From NCBI GenBank assembly GCA_009176605.1, contig SEYY01004880.1:2501-56539 (forward strand): DNA of 54,039 nt. Direction: 5' to 3'. Of the stretch, positions 45,041-54,039 are shown piece after piece. The translations under genes were made by a program, and so were the position numbers. Origin of the DNA: Armadillidium nasatum (taxonomy: Eukaryota; Arthropoda; Malacostraca; Isopoda; Armadillidiidae). Position 1 is the stretch's first letter, and every line of letters starts with the position of its first letter. The notes beneath the pieces are model-generated. The model saw nothing but the letters and a program-made list of their open reading frames with translations, was not told the DNA's origin and searched no databases.

Positions 45041-47135
45041 GATCGGTTTCGGGGCCTGGACGCAGTTATCTCTCACGCGGAATTGGACGCTGCACTTAAA
45101 ACAAACGAAAGCAAGTACGGCACGGGGGTTGGACGGGATGTCCCTCAATGACTTACTAACTTTAAATAGGGATGACCTTCTGACGGTGGTGAATGGGATA
45201 CTCGAGTGGGCGCCCCAAGCCATTTACAGAGGGCGGATCTCGTTGATCCCCAAGAAGAACAACCCGGTGCTGTTCGGTGATTACCGACCAATCTGTATTC
45301 TCCCCTTGGTGGTCAGGGTCCTGCATCGCATACTAGCAAAGAGGCTATCAGTGGTCGAGCACCATGCATTTCAAGCTGGCTTCGTCGAAGGCAGAGGAAC
45401 TAGTGAAAACATCTGGCTTATGAATTACATTTTGGGGTCGGCTAGAGCCAACAAATCTTCGACTTACGTTGTTCTACTTGACTTCAAAAAGGCCTTTGAT
45501 AGTGTGAGCCATCGAGTCCTCATTGGCCTGCTCTCAGATATGGGTCTGCCCCCAAAACTGGTGGCATATATACGTATGGTGTATACGCATACCAGATTGA
45601 CTCTAGGGGACGGCTGGTTTGATCAGGGGAGGGGTGTTCTCCAAGGAGACCCCCTCTCTCCGCATCTTTTTAACATTATCATTGATTATATTCTGGCCGA
45701 CACCCCGAACGACATCGGAGTCAAGGTGGGGGATCGTGAGGTCAATGCGCTCGCTTACGCTGATGACATCGCTCTGTTTGCTTCGACGAGGATGGGCCTC
45801 TCCTGCATGCTCGATGGCTTTGTCCGTAGAGCCGCGGCTGTAGGTTTGACCCTAGGTATTAGGAAGTGCTCGACTGCGGGCCTCAAATGGTTGGGTCGTG
45901 CAAAGAAGATTGTAGCCGATAATATCCCATTCAGGATTGATGACCAAGAACTTGCGGTCCTGAATTGGGATGAGACTTATAAATACTTAGGTATTGAAAT
46001 GACTCTAAAACGCTCCTCAAAATGGATTGGTGGGCGGCTGCGGGACTCTCTCAGGAAAGTCTCGAGCGCCTGCTTAAAGCCGCAACAGAAATTGTTGTTA
46101 GTAAAAGCGTACCTACTGCCAGGGTTCTACTACTCGGTGGCGCATCGAAAGATGACGAACGGACTCCTAAGGAGTCTCGATTGCGCTACCCGAGCAGCAA
46201 TAAGAAAGATCTTGCATTTGCCTGAGGATACCCCGGTTCCCATGTTCCACCAACATCCAGGACATGGGGGGCTGGGGCTCCCGGAGTTGGAGTCCATGGT
46301 TCGGTCTCTCCAAACCAACCTAAAACAGAAACTGACTGAGAGGGGCGGGATCTGGGAAGTGGTGGGGGATTCAATCTCCCCCCCAGCCTCTGGCTGTCGG
46401 CGCAGACAACTGGTGTCAGAGTTCTGTGACGGCCTGGGGCTGGCGGAGTCTAGGCAGCAGCCTGGCTGCCACTCCTGGATCTCGGATGGTTCCTTGCTTT
46501 TGAGGGGCGCCTCTTATGTCCAGTGCGTAAAAATTAGGCTTGGGATCATTAACACTAGGGAGAGACGAGCCAGGGGGCGGCCGAGAGTTATGGAGGATAT
46601 CCTCTGTGACCTCGGGTGCCCTCGGATAGAGACTCTGGGACATATCCTTCAGGAGTGCCCGCACACCTCGCGTCTTAGAGTAGATAGGCATAACGCGGTG
46701 AACAATGTCCTGCGGTCTGCTCTAGAGGGTGCGGGCTATAACACCATATTAGAGCCCACTATACCAACGCAGGCAGGGGTGCGCCGCCCGGATCTGGTTG
46801 CCTGTAAGGGGACCAGATCCTGAGTGATTGATACAACAATATGTGCGGACGCTCACGCCGCGGCGATGAGTGCGGTATATGACTTGAAAAAACGGTATTA
46901 TGATAACGATGATATCAAGAACTGGGTGCTTCATAATACAATAGGAACTTCAGTTGAGGTAGGTGCTCTGGTGATGAACTGGAGGGGTGATTTAGCCCCT
47001 CGCAGTCATACTATGTTAAGAGCTCTGGGGCTCCCGTTACGCTGGATCAAGCTTGTGGAGGTGCGGAATCTTGAAGGGTCGGCCAAAACTCTCAGATTTC
47101 ACACTGCTGCTGCGGGGAATTGGGGACAGGGCTAA
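45041..47135 (+). pseudogene. E15 (F1a): best-preserved F1 RT-endonuclease, two lesions
   Basis: From RFRGLDAVISHAELDAAL a single extra A near 45100 shifts to frame 3, which is then open to 46821. It holds STARGLDGMSL, FRPICILPL-like block (GDYRPICILPL), FQAGF, LLDFKKAFDSVSH, GVLQGDPLSPHLF, YADD (45756), LKPQQKLLLVKAYLLPG, CDLGC...HILQEC and RRPDLVA. TGA at 46821-46823 replaces TGG just before VIDTTICADA; the same frame continues to TAA 47133-47135. All RT and endonuclease acidic residues remain. Finger and Myb are missing because of the leader fusion. The stop lies two codons beyond the usual NWG end. Confidence 0.92.
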
Positions 47136-47403
47136 TCCGTCATTTGCTTTAAGCGGACAGGGGTTGGGGTTCCTCTGGCGAGGACTCCCGCCCTCCAAGC
47201 ACCCACCTTTGGAGTAGCTTGTACAAAACTGATTGACGTTTAAGGCTGGTGATTGTTATACCGATGTCCTAGAGTTGTTGTTTCGGTGGCGAAACGATCT
47301 CGCGCACAGCCTTTAAATATCGACTTATTATAATACATAAATCTTCCGCTAAACGGTAGTTAGCGGATCATAGCTGAGCTATGTAAATAATTATTATATT
47401 ATT

Positions 47404-47462
<59 letters not shown>

Positions 47463-47742
47463 CTTATTAAATTCATATCTTTACCTTTAATATATTATAA
47501 AAATAAAAGTTAATCAATTTGAAAACCTGTAATAGTCTTAAGTATGGGAGGGTTATTCATAAAATGAAACTTAGAGTAGGTTAGTGGGTGGGATTGGCTG
47601 CAGAACTCTAACTCGGAAGTAGGTAGTCACCGGCCGGTGAAGATTGGGGTATAGAGTGTAGGTTTACACTCGAGTTAGGTTGTGGTAGGTGGGGAATATT
47701 TAAAAAAAAAAAAATAAAAAAAATAAAATAAAATAAAATAAA
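47136..47742 (+). other. E15 3' UTR (F1a) with a 55-nt T run
   Basis: GGACAGGGGTTGGGG, CTGGCGAGGACTCC, CCTCCAAGCACCC...TTGGAG hairpin, GACGTTTAAG (47233), hairpin CCGCTAA...TTAGCGG (about 47348-47368), then T at 47406-47460. Near the end CCGGTGAAGATTG, GAGTGTA (47654-47660) / TACACTC (47665-47671), GGTGGGGAA, A-rich tail with AAAAT units. Confidence 0.76.
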
Positions 47743-47755
47743 ATTATGACTCTCT
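47743..47755 (+). repeat. Target junction E15/E16, tag type
   Basis: ATTATGACTCTCT after the A-rich tail, then the tag at 47756. Confidence 0.84.
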
Positions 47756-48301
47756 CGCGATGATGCCTAAAACCACAGCAAAAGTTGGTGCTGATACGTT
47801 CGTATCTTCTGCTCAAGCAGGGGTTTGCGGCAGTTCACGCAAACTTCGCCAGAAAATTGATGAGGGTCAAAAACGGTCCCCTAAGTCCTCAACAAAAGCT
47901 ATGGATCATTAGGGAAAAGCTTATCCCCTCCCTCTGGCATGAGCTTGTGTTCTCTTTTGGGATCACAGCCGGTCAGTTGGAGAAGCTCGACCGGACCTCA
48001 CGATACCACGATTTGCGCTGACGCAAACGCGGCGGTTTTGAGTGTTGTCTTTGAGATGAAGAAAAGATACTATGATAATGACGACATCAAACAATGGGTC
48101 TGCCAAAACACTGAAGCGACTTCGGTTGAGGTGGGGGTTTTAGTAATGAACTGGAGGGGTGATTTGGCCCCTCGCAGTCATGCTATGTATAGACTGTTGG
48201 GTCTCCCTCTGCGGTGGATTAAACTTATGGAAGTGCGAAACTTAGAAGGGTCTGCTAAAACCCTTAGATTTCATCAAGCGGCGGCGGGGAACTGGGGGTG
48301 A
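47756..48301 (+). pseudogene. E16: small chimeric non-autonomous R2-like element
   Basis: Tag, F1 thumb to about 47812, F2 thumb to about 48001, then F1a endonuclease from DTTICADANAAV to AAGNWG (TGA 48299-48301). An open frame of 120 codons from 47939 reads across the last join, translating F2 sequence out of frame before the endonuclease tail. There is no RT palm, no knuckle and no RRPD, so it cannot move itself. Ends and 3' UTR are intact, so it could have been copied in trans. Its first 280 bases are the E15 leader. Confidence 0.85.
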
Positions 48302-48910
48302 GGCGGAGCCGTCATCTGCTTCATAGCGGACGGGGGTTGGGGTTCCTCTGGCGAGGACTCCCGCCCTCCAGGCACCCACCCCTGGAGTAGATATGTAAAA
48401 TAACAGATTGACGTTTAAGGTCGGTGATTCTGTCTTTATACCGGTCTTCTTGAGTCTTGCTTTTGGGATCCCTTCTTCACATGGATGTCATCTGGTGGAT
48501 ATTGAGGATCTGCGTCTTCTTCACTGTAGCTGAGCTGCAGGAAGTTGTGATCCTGAACTTGAAGTCAGGCTGTTATTATCTACATGTTCATATATGTTTA
48601 TATTATAATTTTGTTATAATAACTTACTATTATTATTTATGTTATAAACTTATCTATTTATTTTTCATTACATGTTCTTATATGTTTATATTATAAAATT
48701 CATAAAATAACTTATAATAAATTTGGGTGGGTTTTAACTAAGATGATAGTATAGTGGGTTGGGATCTTTCATCTGCAATTGATTCGAAGTTAGGTAGTCA
48801 CCGGCCGGTGAAGATTGGGGTTAGGGAGTACTTATACTCCCGAGTAATTGGTTTAGGTATAGGTGGGAATATAATAAAAAAAAAAAATAAAAAAAAAAAT
48901 AAATAAAAAA
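48302..48910 (+). other. E16 3' UTR (F1a)
   Basis: GGACGGGGGTTGGGG, CTCCAGGCACCCACCCCTGGAG hairpin region, GACGTTTAAGG (48409), AT-rich middle, CCGGTGAAGATTG, GGGAGTA (48824-48830) / TACTCCC (48835-48841), GGTGGGAA and A-rich tail. Close to the E15 3' UTR but without its T run. Confidence 0.77.
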
Positions 48911-48921
48911 ATTATGACTCT
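48911..48921 (+). repeat. Target junction E16/E17, tag type
   Basis: ATTATGACTCT then tag variant CGCGATGAATGCC (one extra A) at 48922. Confidence 0.82.
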
Positions 48922-50174
48922 CGCGATGAATGCCTAAAACCACAGCAAAAGTTGGTGCTGATACGTTCGTATCTTCTGCTCAAGCAGGGGTTTGCGGCAG
49001 TTCACGCAAACTTCGCCAGAAAATTGATGAGGGTCAAAAACGGTTCCCTAAGTCCTCAACAAAAGCTATGGATCATTAGGGAAAAGCTTATCCCCTCCCT
49101 CTGGCATGAGCTTGTGTTCTCTTTTGGGATCACAGCCGGTCAGTTGGAGAAGCTCGACCAGACTTCACGGGACTTCATTAGACAGATTTTACATCTGCCG
49201 AAGGATGTATCCCTGGGGTTCTTTCACTCACCAATCAAAGACGGCGGCATGGGCATACCTAGGATCTCTACACGGGTGCCTGTATTAAGATCCAAAAGAC
49301 TCGACAAATTGGCTGACCAACCCGACGATGTTCTCAGATCGGTCACGGACTCTTGAGTTCTTTCAAAAAGAATCGCAAAAGGCGGCTCGATGGCGAGTGA
49401 AAGGGGAACGTATTGGTGGGGAGTTGGGCGAATTAGATCTTCACCGGCGACTACTCTACTCGTCCCGTGACGGGAGGGGATTAGCTGGTGTCGCAGAGGC
49501 CTCAACTAACTCCCATGAATGGCTGAGGGGCTGTACTACTCTCTTCAACGGCAGGGACTTCATCGACGCCTTGAAGCTGAGGGGCAACCTGCTCGCCACG
49601 GGAGAGAGGAAGTTTTGAGGGAGGGGAACGCCTCCCTGTTCTGTAGGATGTAGAGTCGGCGACAGTCTTGGACACTGGCTCCAAGGTTGTCCCGAGGGCC
49701 AACATCTGCGGGTCGCAAGACACGACAAACTGGTGAATTACGTGGCTTCACAGCTGAGTAGCTGTGGAGCCCGCGATTCCCACACCCGCAGGCATGAGGA
49801 AACCTGACCTGGTCATTGAGACCAGGAACGGGAGTACTCGTGTGGTTGATGTCCAGATTGTCGCCGACTCCGCAATCACCAGCCTGAAGGCGGCTCACGA
49901 ACGAAAGGTGGCGTACTACAATACGCCGCCTGTTCTGGAGTGGGTCGAGAGATGGCGGCAGAGCACGAGTCCTCGCCCAGACCTACGAGCCGAGGTGGGG
50001 TCGTTGACTATCTCGTGGCGGGGTTATCTAGCCGCTGATAGCTCTCACACCATGCGGAAACTGAATTTGGGTTCCTACCAACAAGGGATCATGATAGTAA
50101 AGGCTATGCAAGGTTCTCTTGCCATAGCCCGAAGCAGATTGAGGAGAGGACTGCGAAGGCAACTTGTCGGTTAA
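48922..50174 (+). pseudogene. E17 (F2): tag and F1 thumb fused to F2 thumb-knuckle-endonuclease
   Basis: Tag and F1 LKPQQKLVLIRSYLL (to about 48983) join F2 at LKQGFAAVHANFARKL, in frame. F2 continues through HLPKDVSLGFFHSPIK and RVPVLRSKRL. Frame breaks: near 49354 (CTTGAG for CTGGG), near 49614 (AAGTTTTGAG), and a deletion of about 17 bases near 49755. The knuckle CSVGC...HWLQGC is intact between breaks. Endonuclease RKPDLVIE...VVDVQ is in frame 3 to TAA 50172-50174, ending RRQLVG. The RT palm is missing. It is nearly identical to E6 over the shared region. Confidence 0.89.
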
Positions 50175-51463
50175 TGAAGTACAGAGGGACGGACTGGAGG
50201 ATGCTCTCGAAGCCATTTGGCTTCTGGCGTGAACGACCAGGGTGGCCGCGGCTGGTCTGGGGTTGAAGTTCTCCTCGCTTGTAAGTGATTGGGGGGGGCT
50301 TGCGTACCTAGTGGGGGGCGTACCGATCTTCTGACGTCTCTAGGTTTTGGTCCTCGCGGGGCTGATGGTAGTGAGTTGGCTGTCCGGCGGAACCAGGGGG
50401 AAAGTCTCGGGGGCGTGGTGCTGAGTCACGCCCCCCATGAGCGGAGCCTTCATTGGCCTTGGCTAGTGAACGCGGCGGGGGGTCGCTCGCGCTCCCCCGC
50501 GACTTTTAATGCTGGTATCCTGGGGAGTCCGGACAGACAGGAAAGTGTTAAGAGTCCCCAGGTGCTTTCGGGGGGAACCTGCCTGTCAGGCGCGGGAAGA
50601 ACACTGTGTCTGGCTTCGGGGGCGTTGGTTGGGAGGTGCAATGTTCAACACATGGGTGCGTGGGCGTCCCCCTCCATGGACCAGGTGGGGGGGACCGCTC
50701 GGCCTCTGGAATTGTTTAGCTGTTGCTCTGAATCGGGATCGTCGGTGGTCGGTGGCAGAAGGGACGCCTCTAGTTCCCGAACTATGTGCGGATAAATGTT
50801 GCGCATCCGGACGGGGCTTGCGCTGTCGGGTCCGCTGGTTCCAAAGAGCCGGAACTCCTTGCGCCGTTGGGCCAGCTTGAGGATTCCGACGGGCCGGCAC
50901 CCGTCTCACGACTTCAATAGATCTTAGCTGCGACCGTGCTTGTGCGTCTCGACCGCGGATTCTGGCGCGGACGGGGTAGCTTCCGTCCGGTGTGCCAGGT
51001 ATTTTCCATCGGTCGATGTGTGGGGCGTCCGTAGGTAACATCTGGTTTAGATCGGCGCCGATTGTCCTAGAGTCTCACAGACTCGGGGAAATCAGATAGT
51101 CTCCGTACTCTCACGGTCGTGGGGTAGACCCACCACCGTACCAATGATGGGTCAAAGCTCGGCCTAAGTAGGGGGTGACTCTGGCTGCGGGGCGGGGTGC
51201 GCGTTCATCCCCCCGGCCGAACAACAATTCGCCAGGCTTGGAAGTCCCGCAGTCAGTTCCCGCCTCAAAGAAAAGATGCCTCCAGCTTTACGACCAGTTG
51301 GTGCGTAGAACGGCGGGGGCGTTGGGGTGGGGAGCCCTAACGTACTAATTAGAAAAAACGAGCGCAGAGGGCTTTCACAATGATGAAACACCACCTGGCA
51401 CTAATGTCTGTGCCAGCTCCTAGGCTCACTTGAGTCCATTGAGGTTGTGGGGCTCTGAGAGAA
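50175..51463 (+). other. F2 3' UTR of E17, 1.29 kb, GC-rich
   Basis: Near-collinear with the E6 3' UTR. Terminal hairpin CTGGCAC (51395-51401) / GTGCCAG (51410-51416), then GGGGCTCTGAGAGAA and the target, no poly(A). Open frames within it are in different frames from those in E6. Confidence 0.78.
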
Positions 51464-51471
51464 TTGACTCT
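51464..51471 (+). repeat. Target junction E17/E18, tag type
   Basis: Shortened TTGACTCT, then the tag at 51472. Confidence 0.78.
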
Positions 51472-51930
51472 CGCGATGATGCCTAAAACTACAGCAAAAG
51501 TTGGTGCTGATACGTTCGTATCTTCTGGGTGACCCTGTCGGAGCCTACGATCCCTACTCCGGCAGGGATTAGACGCCCGGACTTGGTAGCCTGGAGAAAT
51601 GATATGTCGCTCCTCATAGATACGTCTATCTGCGCCGACTCCAATGCTGCAAGATTGAATGCAGTATTTAATCTTAAAGTAAGATATTGACATCCCGGAT
51701 TAGGCGGTGGGTGCTAACACGATCTCAAGCAGGTGCTAACACGATCTCAAGCATCCACTTTTGAATGTTCCGCTCATTATGAACTGGAGGGGTGATTTAT
51801 CGCCCCTCAGTCATAGATTCCTTTGCGCTTTCGATTAACACCAGCGATTGCTTTAATGGAAGTCCGTAATCTGGAGGGGTCAGTGGTGGCCCTCCGGTTC
51901 TTCCGCGCGGCATCCGGCCGGTGGAGCTGA
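51472..51930 (+). pseudogene. E18 (F1d): tag and F1 thumb fused to endonuclease C-terminus
   Basis: Tag and F1 thumb to CTTCTG (51527), then a jump to the F1d endonuclease (GGGTGACCCTGTCGGAGCC...): RRPDLVAWRN, LIDTSICADSNAARLNAVF. A frameshift with TGA near 51688 follows KVRY. A 22-base tandem duplication (51710-51731 and 51732-51753) breaks the frame further. The end NLEGSVVALRFFRAASGRWS is at 51928. It has no RT; non-autonomous like E16. Confidence 0.84.
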
Positions 51931-52565
51931 AGTAGGCCAATCGTCCATGAAGGCGGAAAGGGGTTGGAGTCTTCTGGCGAAGACTCCTGCCCACCACGCA
52001 CCCACCCGCGGTGTTAGTGTATATAAGCATTTGACGTTTATGGTGGGTGGTTATCTGCCATCCTTGAGTTCGGGGGAGGGAGTTACTATAAACTGGAAAC
52101 GCAAACAAAATTACTTTATCTTATTAACTATTTATCTATTTATTCATTATATTTACTTATAAATTTTATGTTATAACATCATCTTATATTTATAAATATT
52201 TACCTTTTACTAACCCTCAAACAAGTTATCCAAATGCCTCTGACCAAACTATCTGGTCCGTTTATTTTAAATAATTTATCTATTTGTTTATTTTATTTTG
52301 CTCATTAATTTTGTTATAACATTTATCTTCATTATGTGCATCACTTGACTAACAAACTTTAAGTGCCTTCAGCAAAATGTGTGTGTCTTCAACACACACA
52401 AGTATTTGGGCTTTTCCTCCCATCAGGTTTTTATGCCTTTGAAACTACCCTACCCTCTTGAGTTCGGGTGGGGGTATACACCCACTTGTGAAGATTATCA
52501 TTGGAAAGTGTATAAATAATATACACTGAGTTGGTGATGGTTTTGGTGGGAAAAGAAAAAAAAAA
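51931..52565 (+). other. E18 3' UTR (F1d)
   Basis: GAGTCTTC/GAAGACTC hairpin, CCACGCACCCACCCGCGG, GACGTTTATGG (changed box, 52033), AT-rich block with GACCAAACTATCTGGTC (about 52241), ACACACAC-rich hairpin (GTGTGTC..AACACACAC), TGTGAAGATTA, AGTGTAT (52507-52513) / ATACACT (52521-52527), GGTGGGAAAAG and A tail. Confidence 0.76.
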
Positions 52566-52678
52566 TTAGACTCTCCGCGATGATGAGAACACCTCCTGGC
52601 GCCTACGACGCCAGCTCTGAAACTCTAATGTTGAGTACTTGAGGTCGCGGGGGCTCTGAAAGATAATTATGACTCTCT
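52566..52678 (+). mobile_element. E19: F2 3'-terminal stub flanked by targets
   Basis: TTAGACTCTC (52566-52575), then CGCGATGATGAG at 52576 leading into the last ~88 bases of F2 (hairpin CTGGCG 52596-52601 / CGCCAG 52609-52614, CTCTAATGTTGAGTACTTG, GGGGGCTCTGAAAGA), then TAATTATGACTCTCT (52664-52678). This is a minimal insertion. It starts with exactly the ten bases that form the tag of E6-E8 and E14-E18. Confidence 0.84.
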
Positions 52679-52806
52679 ACTATACTCATTTACATCTGAA
52701 TAAGCTAAGTGCAGAATGAATACTTCACATTCTTACAGCTTGACTAGTCTCGATTGTATATTTTATATATATAATATAATATATATATATATATATATAA
52801 TATTAT

Positions 52807-52839
<33 letters not shown>

Positions 52840-52846
52840 TATAAAG
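52679..52846 (+). repeat. Repeated flank and (TA)n microsatellite
   Basis: 52682-52750 (CTCATTTACATCTGAATAAG ... GACTAGTCT) recurs at 53908-53976 after the second F2 stub. A TA-rich microsatellite follows each time (52755-52843 here). No ORF. Confidence 0.72.
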
Positions 52847-53035
52847 TTCGAATGGAGAATGTGAAACTTGAAACTAATTGATACTTTTAACATTAGCAAT
52901 AAATTCATTAAATTAAAAATCATTTGTTTAAATAGTAGTTAAATTTTTTTTAAAATCGCGTTTCCATTTCGTATATATTAAAAAAATTGATTCTGAAGAG
53001 TATAGTTTTGCCAATTTATAAATTATTTAAAGCTT
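52847..53035 (+). other. AT-rich DNA, no gene seen
   Basis: About 190 bases of AT-rich sequence with no ORF, no R2 match and no repeat that I can see. Probably flanking DNA of E20. Confidence 0.5.
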
Positions 53036-53275
53036 AACTCACAGTTACGGCCTAAATTCCTCCTCGTGGTCCCGCTGGAAACTCCTTACTCTTTGTGCCC
53101 TTCTACGTTGTAAGGTTAAGCCTAAGACCTTGCAACTTGGGAGGATCCAAAGCTTAAGGTGCTAAATATTAGGTCACCAATCACAGAGTAACTTTTCTAC
53201 TCCTCACATAACATCCCCCTCGTAAGAAAAGTTAATCTTTCTGAGGGCTTGCTCTGTGAGCGAGATCTGGAAAGA
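53036..53275 (+). other. E20 5' UTR (F1c), partial ribozyme
   Basis: Matches the E3 5' UTR (ACAGTTACGG, CTCGTGGTCCCGCTGGAAAC, AGGTGCTAAATATT, CACAGAGT). P1' CCCGCT is at 53071-53076 with GG after it, and CTAA precedes a candidate P2' strand (TTAGG opposite CCTAA). The 28S-derived P1 strand is missing: upstream is AT-rich DNA, so this copy has lost its first part. Confidence 0.7.
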
Positions 53276-53545
53276 ATGGCAGAGTTCAGATGTCCCAATT
53301 GCGAGCGGCAATTTACCACGCGCAAGGGGCTCGGAGTGCACCGTCATCATGCACACAGGCAGATTGTTGAAGAGGAGGTGCGGAATGAGAACGTGAGCAG
53401 GAAGCCGAGATGGAGTGGTGAAGAGGTCTATTTGTTGGCTGGTAAGGAGGAAGAACTTGGAAGGCTCTATCCGCACCTTACGCTTCTTCAAGCAAGCTGC
53501 TGGGAACTGGGGATACGTTTCCAGGTCTTTGTGGTAGGGGCCTAA
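53276..53545 (+). pseudogene. E20 (F1c): internally deleted R2-like element, N-terminus joined to C-terminus
   Basis: ATG 53276 opens a canonical finger (CPNC...HRHHAH) and Myb start RWSGEEVYLLAGKEEEL. At GAAGAACTTGGAAGG (about 53450) it jumps to the very end of the protein: the following bases match the F1c EGSVRILRFFKQAAGNWG coding end. The same string GAAGAACTTGGAAGG occurs at that point in E9 (31087), so the deletion of roughly 2.5 kb used about 12 bases of shared sequence. The join is out of frame, giving a 90-residue product with a 22-residue novel tail. Such internally deleted R2 derivatives with intact ends are known from flies as non-autonomous elements. Confidence 0.85.
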
Positions 53546-53836
53546 GTATCCTGCGGGTTACTTCCGCCCGCACTGAACCCATCCCAGGGTGTACCTTGGT
53601 TATTTTGTAGTGAGTAGGGGATCTTTGGCCTGCTGAGGCTGGCTGGGGGGGCCCCACAACAAAGGAAGGTGTACCGAAGTCTTGGAGCGGAAAACAAAAC
53701 TTGCCCTTTCCTCGGTCAGCTATAGGTAGGTCAGAGATCTTTTTCGAGAAAGAATTTATGATTTGGTTTTCAGTAGTTAGTTTAAGTTAACAGGTGGGGA
53801 ATATAAATAAAAAAATTTTAAAAAAATAAAAATTTG
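53521..53836 (+). other. E20 3' UTR (F1c)
   Basis: GGTTACTTCCGCCCGCAC, CCATCCCAGGGTGTACC, GTGAGTAGGGGATC, ending in AAATAAAAAAATT-type tail. Layout as in E3 and E9. Confidence 0.76.
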
Positions 53837-53905
53837 TAATTATGAAACTCTAATGTTGAGTACTTGAGGTCGCGGGGGCTCTGAAAGATAATTATGACTC
53901 TCTTA
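53837..53905 (+). mobile_element. E21: second F2 3'-terminal stub
   Basis: TAATTATG (53837-53844) passes directly into GAAACTCTAATGTTGAGTAC ... GGGGGCTCTGAAAGA, the last ~45 bases of F2, then TAATTATGACTCTCTTA (53889-53905). It lacks the hairpin and the CGCGATGATG start that E19 keeps. Confidence 0.8.
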
Positions 53906-54002
53906 GGCTGTACTCATTTACATCTGAATAAGCTAATAGTGCAGAATGAATACTTCACATTCTAGTAATTGACTAGTCTAAATATATATAATATTATATA
54001 TA

Positions 54003-54039
<37 letters not shown>
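53906..54039 (+). repeat. Repeated flank and TA-rich microsatellite at window end
   Basis: Second copy of the 70-base flank seen at 52682 (CTCATTTACATCTGAATAAG ... GACTAGTCT), with an extra TA, then TA repeats to the end of the window. No ORF. Confidence 0.72.

Overview
The window looks like a piece of an animal nuclear genome, most likely an arthropod, that is almost entirely site-specific non-LTR retrotransposons of the R2 type. The organism call rests on the R2 architecture, an APE/RT element typical of arthropod genomes and an insect-like mariner-type helix-turn-helix fragment; I cannot name the species. No host gene, tRNA, rRNA gene body or CRISPR array was found. Every R2-like copy lies on the + strand, head to tail. 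Each ends in an A-rich tail (or, in family F2, a CTCTGA-type end) followed by a short 28S rRNA-like target sequence, after which the next copy starts.

I number the copies E1 to E21 and split them by sequence. F1 has a CCHH zinc finger, a Myb-like domain, an RT with YADD, a CCHC knuckle and a PD...D endonuclease. Its subgroups are F1a (E1, E4, E13, E15, E16), F1b (E2, E8, E10, E14), F1c (E3, E9, E12, E20) and F1d (E5, E7, E18 and the start of E6). F2 is a clearly different R2-like lineage with FADD and a GC-rich 3' UTR of about 1.3 kb (E6, E11, E17 and the 3' stubs E19 and E21).

Layout: 1-2304 E1; 2319-6325 E2; 6343-6477 short 5' stub and stacked targets; 6454-9937 E3; 9953-10127 a 5' leader with its own poly(A); 10133-15679 E4, split by an APE/RT retrotransposon at 12071-15128; 15680-16100 a Tc1/mariner-type fragment; 16101-18832 E5 with an in-frame internal duplication; 18850-23867 E6; 23880-26527 E7; 26543-29492 E8; 29580-31460 E9; 31546-34063 E10; 34081-38982 E11; 39000-41252 E12; 41265-42170 E13 and flank; 42186-44711 E14; 44727-47742 E15; 47756-48910 E16; 48922-51463 E17; 51472-52565 E18; 52576-52663 E19; 52679-53035 AT-rich DNA; 53036-53836 E20; 53844-53888 E21; then AT-rich DNA again.

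Three things stand out. (1) F1 copies begin with a 25-nt 28S-derived sequence that can form P1 of an HDV-like ribozyme with the F1 5' UTR; P2 pairing covaries between copies. (2) The 5' flank carries the 28S version TAACTATG while the 3' flank carries TAATTATG, so the array seems to use its own diverged target, regenerated by each insertion. (3) Copies fall into 'leader series': the same 5' leader, often itself a mosaic of F1 and F2 pieces, is joined to different bodies at different breakpoints. This is most simply read as repeated template switching onto a few favoured 5' leaders, in a self-extending array. All copies examined carry at least one reading-frame lesion, many of them in homopolymers, so some may be sequencing errors.
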